Assembly (NCBI GenBank): GCA_943846745.1 | Contig: OX044360.1 | Span: 1,116,001-1,180,000, forward strand | Length of the DNA stretch: 64,000 bases | Direction of reading: 5' to 3' | From: Opacimonas sp002292215 | GTDB taxonomy: Bacteria; Pseudomonadota; Gammaproteobacteria; Enterobacterales; Alteromonadaceae | Part shown: one piece after another, positions 1 to 9,458 of the stretch | Numbering within the stretch: the stretch's first letter is position 1 | Layout: each line of letters begins with the position of its first letter | Translations under genes and position numbers: made by a program | Notes under the pieces: generated by a model | What the model saw: only the letters and a program-made list of their open reading frames with translations | The model's database searches: none | Told to the model about the DNA's origin: nothing

Positions 1-1461
1 ATGCTCGGTATAGGCTTATTTGCTTATCGCAATAGTGAAGCGAATGTTGAAGGCTATTTACTTGGTGGTAGACAGCTTTCCCCTGCAGTAACAGCCCTTT
101 CGGCTGGTGCATCGGACATGAGCGGTTGGATGTTAATGGGTGTGCCGGGCGCGATGTTTATCGCCGGTATGTCATCAAGCTGGATTGGCATTGGACTCGT
201 CATTGGTGCATGGTGTAATTATAAATATGTCGCTCCGCGATTACGTGTGTATACCGAAGTGGCGAACAACGCCATTACCATCCCTGATTACTTTTCTGAA
301 CGTTTTATCGACACCAGTCACGTTTTACGGATCATCTCTGCATTAGTTATTATTTTATTTTTCACACTCTACACGTCATCTGGCGTCGTTGCTGGCGGAA
401 AATTATTTGAATCATCATTTGGTTTAGATTATCAACTCGGCGTATTTATTACTGCAGGTGTGGTGGTTGCATATACCTTGTTTGGTGGTTTTATGGCCGT
501 GAGCCTGACTGATTTTGTACAAGGTTGTATCATGTTTATCGCTTTGATCTTGGTCCCTACCGTAGTTGTGTTTGAACTGGGTGGGATTAACCACACTATC
601 ACTGCGATAAATGCTATCGATCCCAATTATTTTTCTCTGTTTAATGCCGTTGGCAGTATGGATAGCATCGGCATTATTGCGATCATTTCATTGATGGCAT
701 GGGGTTTAGGCTATTTTGGTCAACCTCACATCATTGTTCGCTTTATGGCGTTACGAGATGTAAAAGACATGCCAGTTGCGCGACGTATTGGTATGAGCTG
801 GATGATTATTGCGTTATTTGGAGCTTTTGCCACTGGACTATTTGGTATGGTGTATGCCACCGAAAATAACCTCCAAGTAGATGATCCAGAAACCATATTT
901 ATTATGCTCTCACAGTTACTGTTCCACCCTTTAATTGCGGGCTTTTTACTTGCGGCTATTTTAGCCGCGATCATGAGTACGATTTCATCGCAGCTTTTAG
1001 TAACATCTAGCTCATTGGTTAACGATATATATGAAGTGGTCCTGCGAAAAGATGCTACGCAACGAGAGCTAGTGTTGGCCAGTCGACTGGCAGTATTAGC
1101 CGTTGCTATTGTCGCTATCTTACTTGCTTTGGGTGAAAACAAATCGATATTAAGCTTAGTCAGTAATGCATGGGCTGGATTTGGCGCCGCTTTTGGACCA
1201 CTTATTTTACTCAGTCTATATCGTCAAGATATCTCCAAAATTGCAGCACTAGCTGGAATCATATCCGGTACCGTAACGATTTTAATATGGATGAACATTC
1301 CCTATGGTGACGGTCAAACACTCTCAGCTTGGATGTTTGAATTGCTACCAGGCTTCGTGATTAGCACTATGATGATCTTATTGTTCACTAAATTGTATCC
1401 CAATTCAGAACCAATGGTAGCCGAGCACTTTAAAGCCATGAACGCTAAGTTGAAAAATTAA
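1..1461 (+). CDS. putP: Sodium/proline symporter PutP (5' end outside window)
   Basis: A sodium:solute symporter family protein of the inner membrane that couples proline uptake to Na+ entry. The conserved block TALSAGASDMSGW lies at residues 31-43 of the visible protein, followed by about a dozen hydrophobic segments that fill the rest. Compared with the roughly 500-residue family, only about 17 N-terminal residues seem to be missing. The reading frame is open at base 1, so the ATG there is probably internal and the true start lies upstream of the window. The gene ends at 1461 and is followed by a strong hairpin terminator. Assignment to PutP rather than another SSS transporter rests on close similarity to the E. 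coli protein as I remember it. Confidence 0.9.
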   Translation: MLGIGLFAYRNSEANVEGYLLGGRQLSPAVTALSAGASDMSGWMLMGVPGAMFIAGMSSSWIGIGLVIGAWCNYKYVAPRLRVYTEVANNAITIPDYFSERFIDTSHVLRIISALVIILFFTLYTSSGVVAGGKLFESSFGLDYQLGVFITAGVVVAYTLFGGFMAVSLTDFVQGCIMFIALILVPTVVVFELGGINHTITAINAIDPNYFSLFNAVGSMDSIGIIAIISLMAWGLGYFGQPHIIVRFMALRDVKDMPVARRIGMSWMIIALFGAFATGLFGMVYATENNLQVDDPETIFIMLSQLLFHPLIAGFLLAAILAAIMSTISSQLLVTSSSLVNDIYEVVLRKDATQRELVLASRLAVLAVAIVAILLALGENKSILSLVSNAWAGFGAAFGPLILLSLYRQDISKIAALAGIISGTVTILIWMNIPYGDGQTLSAWMFELLPGFVISTMMILLFTKLYPNSEPMVAEHFKAMNAKLKN

Positions 1462-1520
1462 TAAAATAATCATCATCGATTAGCACGGGTGTGTATCGAT
1501 AAAAACCATATCTCAACTTT

Positions 1521-1546
1521 AAAGCCCCTATTTTTAGGGGCTTTGT
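1521..1546 (+). terminator. Rho-independent terminator of putP
   Basis: A ten-base stem (AAAGCCCCTA paired with TAGGGGCTTT) with a short T-rich loop and a downstream T run sits 60 bases after the putP stop. It separates putP from the cys operon. Confidence 0.85.
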
Positions 1547-1692
1547 TACTACCTGAATACATTTCCCTCCCCCTTAATTTATTTGTAATAAATTAACACT
1601 CTTTCTAATAGCTAAACGGCATACTTCTTTTTTTATATATTGTGCTATTGTAAGTATAGAACTAATTAGCATAACATTAATGGAAAATTGTA

Positions 1693-2598
1693 ATGACTGA
1701 TACCATCACCCATTTGAAACAACTTGAAGCGGAAAGTATTCATATATTCCGTGAAGTCGCAGCAGAATTTGATAACCCAGTGATGCTTTACTCTGTCGGT
1801 AAAGATTCGTCTGTGTTATTGCATCTTGCTCGCAAAGCCTTTGCCCCAGGTAAAATCCCCTTTCCATTATTACATGTTGATACCACATGGAAATTTCGCG
1901 AGATGATTGAATTTCGTGACCGTATGGCAGATAAGCACAATCTTGATTTGCTTGTCCATATCAACCAAGAAGGGGTGGATGATGGTGTTGGACCATTTTC
2001 ACATGGCAGTGCAAAACACACCGACATCATGAAAACGAACTCACTTAAACAAGCGTTAAACAAGTATAAGTTTGATGCCGCTTTTGGTGGCGCACGTCGT
2101 GATGAAGAAAAATCTCGCGCCAAAGAACGAGTTTACTCGTTTCGTGACGAACACCACCGCTGGGATCCAAAAAACCAACGCCCAGAGCTTTGGAATATTT
2201 ATAACTCTCAAGTCAACAAAGGCGAAAGCATTCGTGTCTTCCCTATGTCCAACTGGACAGAACTCGATATTTGGCAATATATATATCTAGAAAATATTGA
2301 AATCCCATCATTGTACCTAGCGAAACCTCGCCCTGTTGTAGAGCGTGATGGTACATTATTTATGGTTGATGATGAGCGCATGCCATTAGCCGAAGGCGAA
2401 ACGCCGATGATGAAATCGGTACGTTTTAGAACCTTAGGCTGTTACCCACTTACTGGCGCAGTTGAATCAACTGCTGACACCTTACCTGAAGTTATTCAAG
2501 AGATGTTATTAACCACAACATCTGAACGTCAAGGTCGCGTCATTGACCATGATTCTTCAGGCTCTATGGAAAAGAAAAAAATGGAAGGATACTTTTAA
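1693..2598 (+). CDS. cysD: Sulfate adenylyltransferase subunit 2
   Basis: The small, PP-loop subunit of ATP sulfurylase, which with CysN makes adenosine 5'-phosphosulfate (APS) from sulfate and ATP in the cytoplasm. The N-type ATP pyrophosphatase loop reads SVGKDSS at residues 34-40, and the length of 301 residues is normal for CysD. The conserved C-terminal part (FRTLGCYPLTGAVES) is present. It is the first gene of cysD-cysC-cysQ-cysN-permease, all on the same strand with gaps of only a few bases. The 230 bases upstream contain the putP terminator and an AT-rich stretch that should hold the operon promoter; I could not define a CysB site. Confidence 0.97.
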   Translation: MTDTITHLKQLEAESIHIFREVAAEFDNPVMLYSVGKDSSVLLHLARKAFAPGKIPFPLLHVDTTWKFREMIEFRDRMADKHNLDLLVHINQEGVDDGVGPFSHGSAKHTDIMKTNSLKQALNKYKFDAAFGGARRDEEKSRAKERVYSFRDEHHRWDPKNQRPELWNIYNSQVNKGESIRVFPMSNWTELDIWQYIYLENIEIPSLYLAKPRPVVERDGTLFMVDDERMPLAEGETPMMKSVRFRTLGCYPLTGAVESTADTLPEVIQEMLLTTTSERQGRVIDHDSSGSMEKKKMEGYF

Positions 2599-2600
2599 GC

Positions 2601-3194
2601 ATGAGTACTGATATCGTTTGGCATGAGCATCACACTGATAAAGCAGTGCGCGCCGCTCAAAAAAATCAAACACCACGGGTATTGTGGTTAACGGGTTTAA
2701 GTGGCTCAGGTAAATCCACCATTGCCAATTTACTCGAACAAAAACTCGTCGCACAGCACAAGCACACCTACTTACTCGATGGCGATAATATTCGTCATGG
2801 CTTATGTGGTGATTTGGGTTTTAGTGATAAAGATCGGGTTGAAAATATTCGTCGCATCTCGGAAGTCGCTAAGTTATTTGTGGATAGCGGCACGCTCGTT
2901 ATTACTGCATTTATCTCGCCATTTAAGGCTGATCGTAACTATTGCCGCGAGATTTTAGCACCACAAGAGTTTATTGAAATTCATGTCGATACTCCATTAG
3001 AAGTGTGTGAAGCACGCGATCCTAAAGGCTTATATAAAAAAGCACGCAGCGGTGACATTCCTCATTTCACGGGTATTGACTCAGAATATCAAGCACCTGA
3101 AGCGCCTGAGATAACGTTGAGCTATCAAGATGAATCTCCGGTTGAGACGGCACAGCGCTTATATGATTTACTCGTAGCAAAAGGATACGTGTAA
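2601..3194 (+). CDS. cysC: Adenylyl-sulfate kinase
   Basis: APS kinase, which phosphorylates APS to PAPS, the donor for sulfate reduction and sulfation. The Walker A motif GLSGSGKST is at residues 32-40, and the family motif DGDNIRHGL follows. The length of 197 residues is normal for a stand-alone CysC. It starts two bases after cysD and its stop overlaps the start of cysQ, indicating translational coupling. Its place between cysD and cysN is unusual: in enterobacteria the order is cysDNC. Confidence 0.96.
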   Translation: MSTDIVWHEHHTDKAVRAAQKNQTPRVLWLTGLSGSGKSTIANLLEQKLVAQHKHTYLLDGDNIRHGLCGDLGFSDKDRVENIRRISEVAKLFVDSGTLVITAFISPFKADRNYCREILAPQEFIEIHVDTPLEVCEARDPKGLYKKARSGDIPHFTGIDSEYQAPEAPEITLSYQDESPVETAQRLYDLLVAKGYV

Positions 3195-4015
3195 TGTCTG
3201 ACATCCTTGATATTTCTCGCATTAAAGCCTTACAACCACAAGTTGAGGCCATCGCAAAAGACGCAGGTCTGGCGATCATGGATATCTATCAACGTGATTT
3301 TGATGTCTATACTAAGCAAGATGAAAGCCCGTTAACTGATGCCGATTTAGCTGCGCACAATGTTATTGTCGCAGGGTTAGAAGCCATCAGTGATTTACCG
3401 ATTTTATCTGAAGAATCTGCGAATATCTCTTGGTCTGAACGCAGCACATGGACGAGTTATTGGTTAGTTGATCCGCTTGATGGCACTAAAGAGTTTATTA
3501 AGAAAAATGGTGAGTTCACGGTCAACATCGCCCTGATTCAAGATGGTATGCCTGTCTTTGGTGTGGTATACGCCCCCGTATTAGAGACATTGTACTCAGG
3601 GATCGTTGGTGTGGGTGCAGTCAAAACTGTTGCCGAAACAGCTTCAGCAATGAAACCCGCCTCACGTGATAGTGCAAGCACTTATCAGGTTGTTGGGAGT
3701 CGTTCACATCAAAGCCCTGAGATACAACAGTTTATCGCAGCGTTAGACAAGCCTGCCGAACTGGTATCTATGGGCAGTTCATTAAAGCTTTGCTTAGTCG
3801 CTGAGGGCGCCGCACATTTTTACCCACGCTTAGGTCCAACGTGTGAATGGGATACTGGTGCCGCTCATGCTGTAGCATTAGCTTCTGGCGCGAGTGTCAC
3901 TGAACTATCGCTAGAGTCAATAGTCGCATCAGCCCAATCCCCACAGACCCAAACACCGCTGCGTTATAACCAACGCGAATCGGTCTTGAACCCCTTTTTC
4001 TTAGTGAGTTGTTAA
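3194..4015 (+). CDS. cysQ: 3'(2'),5'-bisphosphate nucleotidase
   Basis: A Mg2+-dependent phosphatase of the inositol monophosphatase fold that hydrolyses PAP, the by-product of PAPS use, to AMP. The metal-binding motifs are visible: SPLTDAD near residues 45-51, DPLDGTKEF at 93-101 and WDTGAAHAV near the C-terminus. The length of 273 residues is slightly longer than E. coli CysQ. The start codon overlaps the end of cysC, and cysN follows after three bases, so PAPS synthesis and PAP removal are co-expressed. The family also contains inositol phosphatases, but the context supports CysQ. Confidence 0.93.
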   Translation: MSDILDISRIKALQPQVEAIAKDAGLAIMDIYQRDFDVYTKQDESPLTDADLAAHNVIVAGLEAISDLPILSEESANISWSERSTWTSYWLVDPLDGTKEFIKKNGEFTVNIALIQDGMPVFGVVYAPVLETLYSGIVGVGAVKTVAETASAMKPASRDSASTYQVVGSRSHQSPEIQQFIAALDKPAELVSMGSSLKLCLVAEGAAHFYPRLGPTCEWDTGAAHAVALASGASVTELSLESIVASAQSPQTQTPLRYNQRESVLNPFFLVSC

Positions 4016-4018
4016 TCC

Positions 4019-5434
4019 ATGGAACATAAAAATACGTTACTCGAAAATGATATTCTGGGTTATTTAGCCCAGCATGAAAACAAAGATATGTTGCGCTTTT
4101 TAACGTGCGGCAGTGTTGATGATGGTAAAAGTACCTTAATCGGTCGCTTATTGCATGATTCAAAAATGATTTATGAAGACCAATTAGCTGCGATTACTAA
4201 AGACAGTAAGAAAAGCGGTACGACCGGTGAAAAAGTAGATTTAGCGCTATTAGTTGATGGCTTGCAATCTGAACGTGAACAAGGGATCACAATCGATGTG
4301 GCCTATCGTTATTTCTCGACGGACAAGCGTAAATTTATCATCGCTGATACCCCTGGACACGAACAGTACACCCGCAACATGGTAACTGGCGCGTCTACCT
4401 GTGACTTAGCAATCATTTTGGTGGATGCCCGTGAAGGCGTCAAAACCCAAACTAAACGTCATTCGTTCTTGGCTTCGTTACTCGGTATCAAACACGTCAT
4501 CGTAGCGGTCAACAAAATGGATTTGATGGAATACTCAGAAGCGGTCTATGCCAATATTAAAGCGCAATATGCAGAATTTGCCCAGCAGCTAAATATTGAT
4601 GATATCCAATTTATTCCGTTGTCGGCGCTTGAAGGTGACAACGTAGTCAATTTATCGAGCCAAACACCTTGGTACACAGGTCCGACTTTGATGTCATTGT
4701 TAGAAAACATTGAGGTTAAACGAACCTTAAACCGCAATGACTTTCGCTTCCCGGTACAATATGTTAACCGTCCTAACCTCAATTTTCGTGGATTTTCGGG
4801 AACTGTTGTGTCAGGCGAAATCAGTGTAGGTGATGCGGTTACCACATTACCGTCTGGTAAAACGTCTAAGATAAAATCAATTGTCACGTTTGAAGGCGAA
4901 TTAGAACGAGCGGGCCCACAATCTGCAATTACCATCACCCTCGAAGATGAAATTGATATTTCTCGTGGCGATATGATTGTTAAATCGGATAATCTGCCGC
5001 TACAAGGCGCGCAATTTAGTTCGCATTTAGTATGGATGGATGAAGCAGCATTGATTCCAAACAAGCAATACAACTTTAAGTTTGCAGCGCAAACCGTTGC
5101 TGGTGGTGTCAGTAACATTGATTATTTAATTGATGTAAACACGCTTGAGCAAAAAGACGCGGTGCACATGCAACTGAATGAAATCGCAAAAGTTGGAATT
5201 AAACTGACTCAATCTGTTGCCTGTGATGCTTATACTCGTAATCGTCAAACCGGCGCCTTTATCATGATTGACCGACTAACTAATGCAACAGTTGGTGCGG
5301 GAATGATTATCGATTTACAAGCCGAGGGCCGTGCCCAGCAACATGCCTACTCTGAGTTTGAAGTCGAGTTTAATACGCTAGTTCGTAAGCATTTCCCACA
5401 TTGGGGTGCCGCCGATATTACGCAATTAAAGTAA
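4019..5434 (+). CDS. cysN: Sulfate adenylyltransferase subunit 1 (GTPase)
   Basis: The regulatory GTPase subunit of ATP sulfurylase; GTP hydrolysis drives APS formation by CysD. It is an EF-Tu-like translation-factor GTPase: G1 motif GSVDDGKST at residues 31-39, DTPGHEQY (G3) and NKMD (G4), then the beta-barrel domains. At 471 residues it is a CysN without a fused CysC kinase domain, which fits the separate cysC gene upstream. Confidence 0.97.
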   Translation: MEHKNTLLENDILGYLAQHENKDMLRFLTCGSVDDGKSTLIGRLLHDSKMIYEDQLAAITKDSKKSGTTGEKVDLALLVDGLQSEREQGITIDVAYRYFSTDKRKFIIADTPGHEQYTRNMVTGASTCDLAIILVDAREGVKTQTKRHSFLASLLGIKHVIVAVNKMDLMEYSEAVYANIKAQYAEFAQQLNIDDIQFIPLSALEGDNVVNLSSQTPWYTGPTLMSLLENIEVKRTLNRNDFRFPVQYVNRPNLNFRGFSGTVVSGEISVGDAVTTLPSGKTSKIKSIVTFEGELERAGPQSAITITLEDEIDISRGDMIVKSDNLPLQGAQFSSHLVWMDEAALIPNKQYNFKFAAQTVAGGVSNIDYLIDVNTLEQKDAVHMQLNEIAKVGIKLTQSVACDAYTRNRQTGAFIMIDRLTNATVGAGMIIDLQAEGRAQQHAYSEFEVEFNTLVRKHFPHWGAADITQLK

Positions 5435-5465
5435 ACGAGTAACATCAGTAAACGGTGGAAACATT

Positions 5466-7196
5466 TTGAGTCCAGATGTATTACAATTTGTTGTAGTAGG
5501 TGTGTTTTTGCTAACAATTGGTGCGCTAATTGTCAGCCATAAACGGCCATCGTTTATCTTTAGTTTAACAACCTTAGCATTGTTATTATGTGGGGCGGTG
5601 GATATTGACACCGTCTTAGATAATGCGACTAACCAAGGCCTTATCACCTTATTATTGCTGTTAATTATCAGTCATGCGATTGACAAAACAGCCTTACTCA
5701 AGCGCATTGCCCGCAAACTCATTACGCAAAATTACACTCAATCGTTTTTACGTTTATTTGGTATTTCTTTTTTTGCCTCAGCGCTATTAAATAATACCGC
5801 GATTGTTGCCAGCCTTATTGGCTCAGTGAAGCAAAACCAACATCATGCTGCATCTAAGTTATTAATCCCCCTCTCCTATGCTGCGATATTAGGTGGCACT
5901 GTCACGCTAATTGGTACATCAACTAACCTGATTGTAGATAGTTTTTTAATTGAGCAAGGTCATCCAGGTTTTGCATTTTTTGACTTTACAATGTTTGGTT
6001 TAACCGCCGGCTTGGTGTGTGGTGGAGTGTTGTTTTTACTCAAAGACTGGTTGCCCACTATTACCCCTGGCCAACGAGCTGACAGTGGCTATTTACTCGA
6101 AGCCGAAGTCGCCCCTGAATCGGAGTTGATAGGCAATACCGTTGAACAAAACCACCTGCGTAATCTGCCAGAGCTGTTCTTGGCTGAAATCGTACGCAAT
6201 GACCAAATCATCTCTCCCGTTGCGCCTGATGAAGTGATTTATGCCGGGGACAAACTGCTCTTTAGTGGTAACGTACAAAAAGTAGAAGCGTTATCACATA
6301 TTAAAGGGTTGTGTTTATTTGCTGAATACAACGGTTTAATGCGCGAAGAGTTAACCGAAGTCGTTATTTCTAATCGTTCATCTATCATTGGCAAGACATT
6401 GAAAAAAGTTGGCTTTCGCGCATTATTTGATGCGGCAGTGGTTGCAATTAAACGTGATGGTGAAACCTTATCGGGAAAGCTCGGTGAAATTACCCTACAA
6501 TCCGGTGATTTTTTAATCCTAGCCACAGGCAAAGATTTTCAGCAGCGCAATAATATAGCCAAACATTTCTTTATTGTGTCGGAACAAAAGATTTCGCGCA
6601 AATTATCCACCAAACAAGACTGGTTCACCATTGGGGGCTTTTTAACAGTTGTCACCTTAGCTGCAGCGAATATCGTTCCGTTAATTATTGGCTTATTGTT
6701 TTTCTTAGCGTTGTTAGTGATGCTCGATGTGACTTCTTACGCTGAAGTCAAACGTAACCTTCCTCTTAATCTGTTGCTCGTTATCGTGGGTGCATTGAGT
6801 TTATCATCTGGGTTAGTCAACACGGGAGTGATTGCCTTATTGACGGATGAGTTAAGTAGCACGTTGGTGCATACCTCTCCTCTAATGGCCTTAATCGCCA
6901 TTTATGTTTGCACTTTACTCCTTACCGAGTTTGTTACCAATAACGCGGCTGCAGCCTTGATGTTTCCGTTCGCATGGGCATTAATACAAACCATGGGATT
7001 ACCAGTGATGCCATTTGCGTTAGCAGTTGCTTTTGCAGCCAGCGCAAGCTTCATTAGTCCTTACGGCTATCAAACGAATTTATTGGTGCATAATGCAGGT
7101 GATTATCAATATAAGCATTTTGTGAAGATGGGATTGCCTATCTCAATCGTGTATTCCACCATCGTGATAGGCATGTTGAATTGGGTTTATTTGTAA
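5466..7196 (+). CDS. SLC13-family permease with two TrkA-C domains
   Basis: An inner-membrane permease of the divalent anion:Na+ symporter (SLC13/ArsB-like) superfamily. Hydrophobic segments occupy about residues 1-190, two soluble RCK_C/TrkA-C-like regions follow (roughly 200-370), and a second transmembrane block completes the 576 residues. Family signatures such as NNTAIVASL and GTSTNLIVDSF are visible. The start used is TTG at 5466, with a GGTGGA-like ribosome site just upstream; I see no better ATG nearby. It follows cysN by 31 bases, so a role in uptake of sulfate or a related oxyanion is inferred from position and not proven by sequence. Confidence 0.88.
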   Translation: MSPDVLQFVVVGVFLLTIGALIVSHKRPSFIFSLTTLALLLCGAVDIDTVLDNATNQGLITLLLLLIISHAIDKTALLKRIARKLITQNYTQSFLRLFGISFFASALLNNTAIVASLIGSVKQNQHHAASKLLIPLSYAAILGGTVTLIGTSTNLIVDSFLIEQGHPGFAFFDFTMFGLTAGLVCGGVLFLLKDWLPTITPGQRADSGYLLEAEVAPESELIGNTVEQNHLRNLPELFLAEIVRNDQIISPVAPDEVIYAGDKLLFSGNVQKVEALSHIKGLCLFAEYNGLMREELTEVVISNRSSIIGKTLKKVGFRALFDAAVVAIKRDGETLSGKLGEITLQSGDFLILATGKDFQQRNNIAKHFFIVSEQKISRKLSTKQDWFTIGGFLTVVTLAAANIVPLIIGLLFFLALLVMLDVTSYAEVKRNLPLNLLLVIVGALSLSSGLVNTGVIALLTDELSSTLVHTSPLMALIAIYVCTLLLTEFVTNNAAAALMFPFAWALIQTMGLPVMPFALAVAFAASASFISPYGYQTNLLVHNAGDYQYKHFVKMGLPISIVYSTIVIGMLNWVYL

Positions 7197-7241
7197 AAGT
7201 TTGCCTTATCGGTTTATGCTTTACGCTCCGTTTCTTGGCAC

Positions 7242-8447
7242 TTACCTGAACAGCACTTTCTCACGGTTAAACCAGTAAATACAAAATGTTAATAACAAAC
7301 CTGCAATCGCTGTGGTCGATAAAAAGATAGGAATTAATGCCATATAATCCATAGTGCCTTTAATCAATTCTTTAATCGCTAATGCGACATTCATTAACGG
7401 TACCCATGCATAGATCCCTTCTAGCTTGATCCCTGGTAGCATCGCTAAAATAACAGGAATAATCACAATAAATACCAATGGTGTCATATAGCCTTGGGCT
7501 TCTTTAAAGCTTTTAGCATAAATCGACATACTGAGTAATACTGCGGAGAAAATAGCGACGACGGGGATCAACATCGCAAACATCAACACAAAATCTAACA
7601 CGCTAATCGCCCCCATAAACTCTGTAATCAACTCAATTGCCATGCCTTGTGAGAGCAAGACTCCCCACACAAATAAGCTACCAACGGTCACCATTGCCGA
7701 TGTGACTCCTGCAAACGCGATCGTGAAAAATTTACCCAGTACTAACTGATTGCGAGAAATTGGAGAGATTAATAAGGTCTCTAGGGTGCCGCGCTCTTTT
7801 TCTCCAGCGCCAATATCTGTTGCCGGTAACATCGCGCCTTGCAAACATAAAATAAAAATCATGTAAGGAATTAACCCACCGATTTTTTCGCCAAGATCTT
7901 CGCGTTTATCTGCAGTTGATATTTTATCAATCACAATCGGCTCCAGAAGACCTTGCTGGATTTCTTCAGCAATACCAAGCGAAATAAAGGCTTTATCTCG
8001 ATTAGATTCAGCTAAATTATCAATAATTTTATTTAAGCGTCGTTGTACCATATTGAGACCAGCATCGTTGAGATATAAGGTCAGTTTATTTTGTCCAATT
8101 TTCAAGATATCATCGTTAAAGGTATTTGGGATCACTAGAACAAAATCGACCTTCTCTGATTTCACTAAATTAGTTATTGCTGACACGTTATCAGATTGAA
8201 TTTTCGTCACATAGCGTTTTAAGCCATCTTGCGCGGTGATCTTAGCACTCAATGTCGGTGCATATTCATCGCCAATTACGGCATAAGTCAACACCCGTGT
8301 CTGGGCTTTTTCTATTGCTTTACCTGAAAAATACGCCACCCCGCCAAAAATTAACGGAAACAATAATAACGGTAACGCCACCATAAAAAACAAGGTTTTA
8401 CGATCACGTAATAATTCTTTGATTTCTTTTTGAAACACTAACCACAT
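7242..8447 (-). CDS. ABC-2 type transporter permease, NatB-like
   Basis: The membrane subunit of an ABC exporter. One N-terminal transmembrane segment (about residues 17-37) is followed by a large extracytoplasmic region and five or six C-terminal membrane segments, the layout of the NatB/ABC-2 family. The conserved GAGEKERGTLETLLISPISR segment, which lies at the membrane entry near the middle of the protein, is clear. It starts six bases after the ATPase gene upstream, so the two form an operon. NatAB exports Na+ in Bacillus; the substrate here is not determined by sequence. Confidence 0.88.
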   Translation of the reverse strand: MWLVFQKEIKELLRDRKTLFFMVALPLLLFPLIFGGVAYFSGKAIEKAQTRVLTYAVIGDEYAPTLSAKITAQDGLKRYVTKIQSDNVSAITNLVKSEKVDFVLVIPNTFNDDILKIGQNKLTLYLNDAGLNMVQRRLNKIIDNLAESNRDKAFISLGIAEEIQQGLLEPIVIDKISTADKREDLGEKIGGLIPYMIFILCLQGAMLPATDIGAGEKERGTLETLLISPISRNQLVLGKFFTIAFAGVTSAMVTVGSLFVWGVLLSQGMAIELITEFMGAISVLDFVLMFAMLIPVVAIFSAVLLSMSIYAKSFKEAQGYMTPLVFIVIIPVILAMLPGIKLEGIYAWVPLMNVALAIKELIKGTMDYMALIPIFLSTTAIAGLLLTFCIYWFNREKVLFR

Positions 8448-8453
8448 AGGTCG

Positions 8454-9230
8454 TTATCCTTTTTCAATACTGGTCATAAATGAATTGTGCAACGAACCAT
8501 TCGATAGCGCTCTAAATGAATGCAGATCGCCATTATACTTGGTTTTACCTTCATCAATGACAGTCACTGTATCGCATAATTCATTTACTTCATCGAGATG
8601 ATGAGTAGAAAAAATAACCGGGATTTGTTGCTTTTTGAGCGTGCGAATAAATTCAAGCACCGTTTGTGTTGCCATTATATCCAAGCCAGTAGTCGGCTCA
8701 TCGAGCACCACTACTTTGGGTGAATGTACAACGGCTCGGGCAATAGAAACGCGTTGTTTCATGCCCGTAGAATAGTTTTCGCAGCGACGATCTAAAAAAG
8801 AATATAAATCGAGTAATTGTGCTAATTCTTCAATTTTTTGATGAATTGCGGATTTGGACATGCCGTGTAACTTGCCAAAATATTCAATGTTTTCGCGTCC
8901 GGACAAACGGCCATACAATCCGGTTGAACCGGATAAAAATCCAATTTTTTGGCGAGCAACAATAGGATTAGCCAACACATCCAGCCCATCAATTAAAATT
9001 GAACCCGAATCGGGTTTTAACGCACTAGATAACATTCGTAGTGTGGTTGTTTTACCGGCTCCATTAGGACCGAGTAAACCAAGTACTTGACCCGTATCGC
9101 AAATAAAATTGACGTTTTGTACTGAATGGAAAAAACGCCCTTTTAATCTAGGGTCTTTTTTCTCTTGTTCGGAGAGTTTTTTAGGATTCTCAACCTTGAA
9201 TTTCTTGGCTAATTGCTTGATTTCAATCAT
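8454..9230 (-). CDS. ABC transporter ATP-binding protein, NatA-like
   Basis: The cytoplasmic ATPase partner of the downstream NatB-like permease. Walker A GPNGAGKTT is at residues 54-62, the signature STGMKQR and Walker B VVVLDEPTTGLD lie in the middle, and the switch histidine STHH follows. The length is 258 residues. A charged N-terminal insertion of about 15 residues (around positions 15-32) precedes Walker A, which is common in the NatA group. The order ATPase then permease with a six-base gap supports one exporter. Confidence 0.9.
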   Translation of the reverse strand: MIEIKQLAKKFKVENPKKLSEQEKKDPRLKGRFFHSVQNVNFICDTGQVLGLLGPNGAGKTTTLRMLSSALKPDSGSILIDGLDVLANPIVARQKIGFLSGSTGLYGRLSGRENIEYFGKLHGMSKSAIHQKIEELAQLLDLYSFLDRRCENYSTGMKQRVSIARAVVHSPKVVVLDEPTTGLDIMATQTVLEFIRTLKKQQIPVIFSTHHLDEVNELCDTVTVIDEGKTKYNGDLHSFRALSNGSLHNSFMTSIEKG

Positions 9231-9458
9231 GCATGACTTCCTTGATAATTATTCCATTGAATTATAAGCACTACTCATAATAGCCAAATATCAGCAAGAT
9301 GCACCTACTTTTACACCATTTAATTATTAAAAGGTGTATTGAACCTGTACTAAAGATCAGATTTGACACATTTATACACAATTTGTTTGTGCAACTGCCC
9401 TTTTTATCAAATACTATAGCCACTAATTAGGAATTAAAATAACGATAAAGGAAAACGC

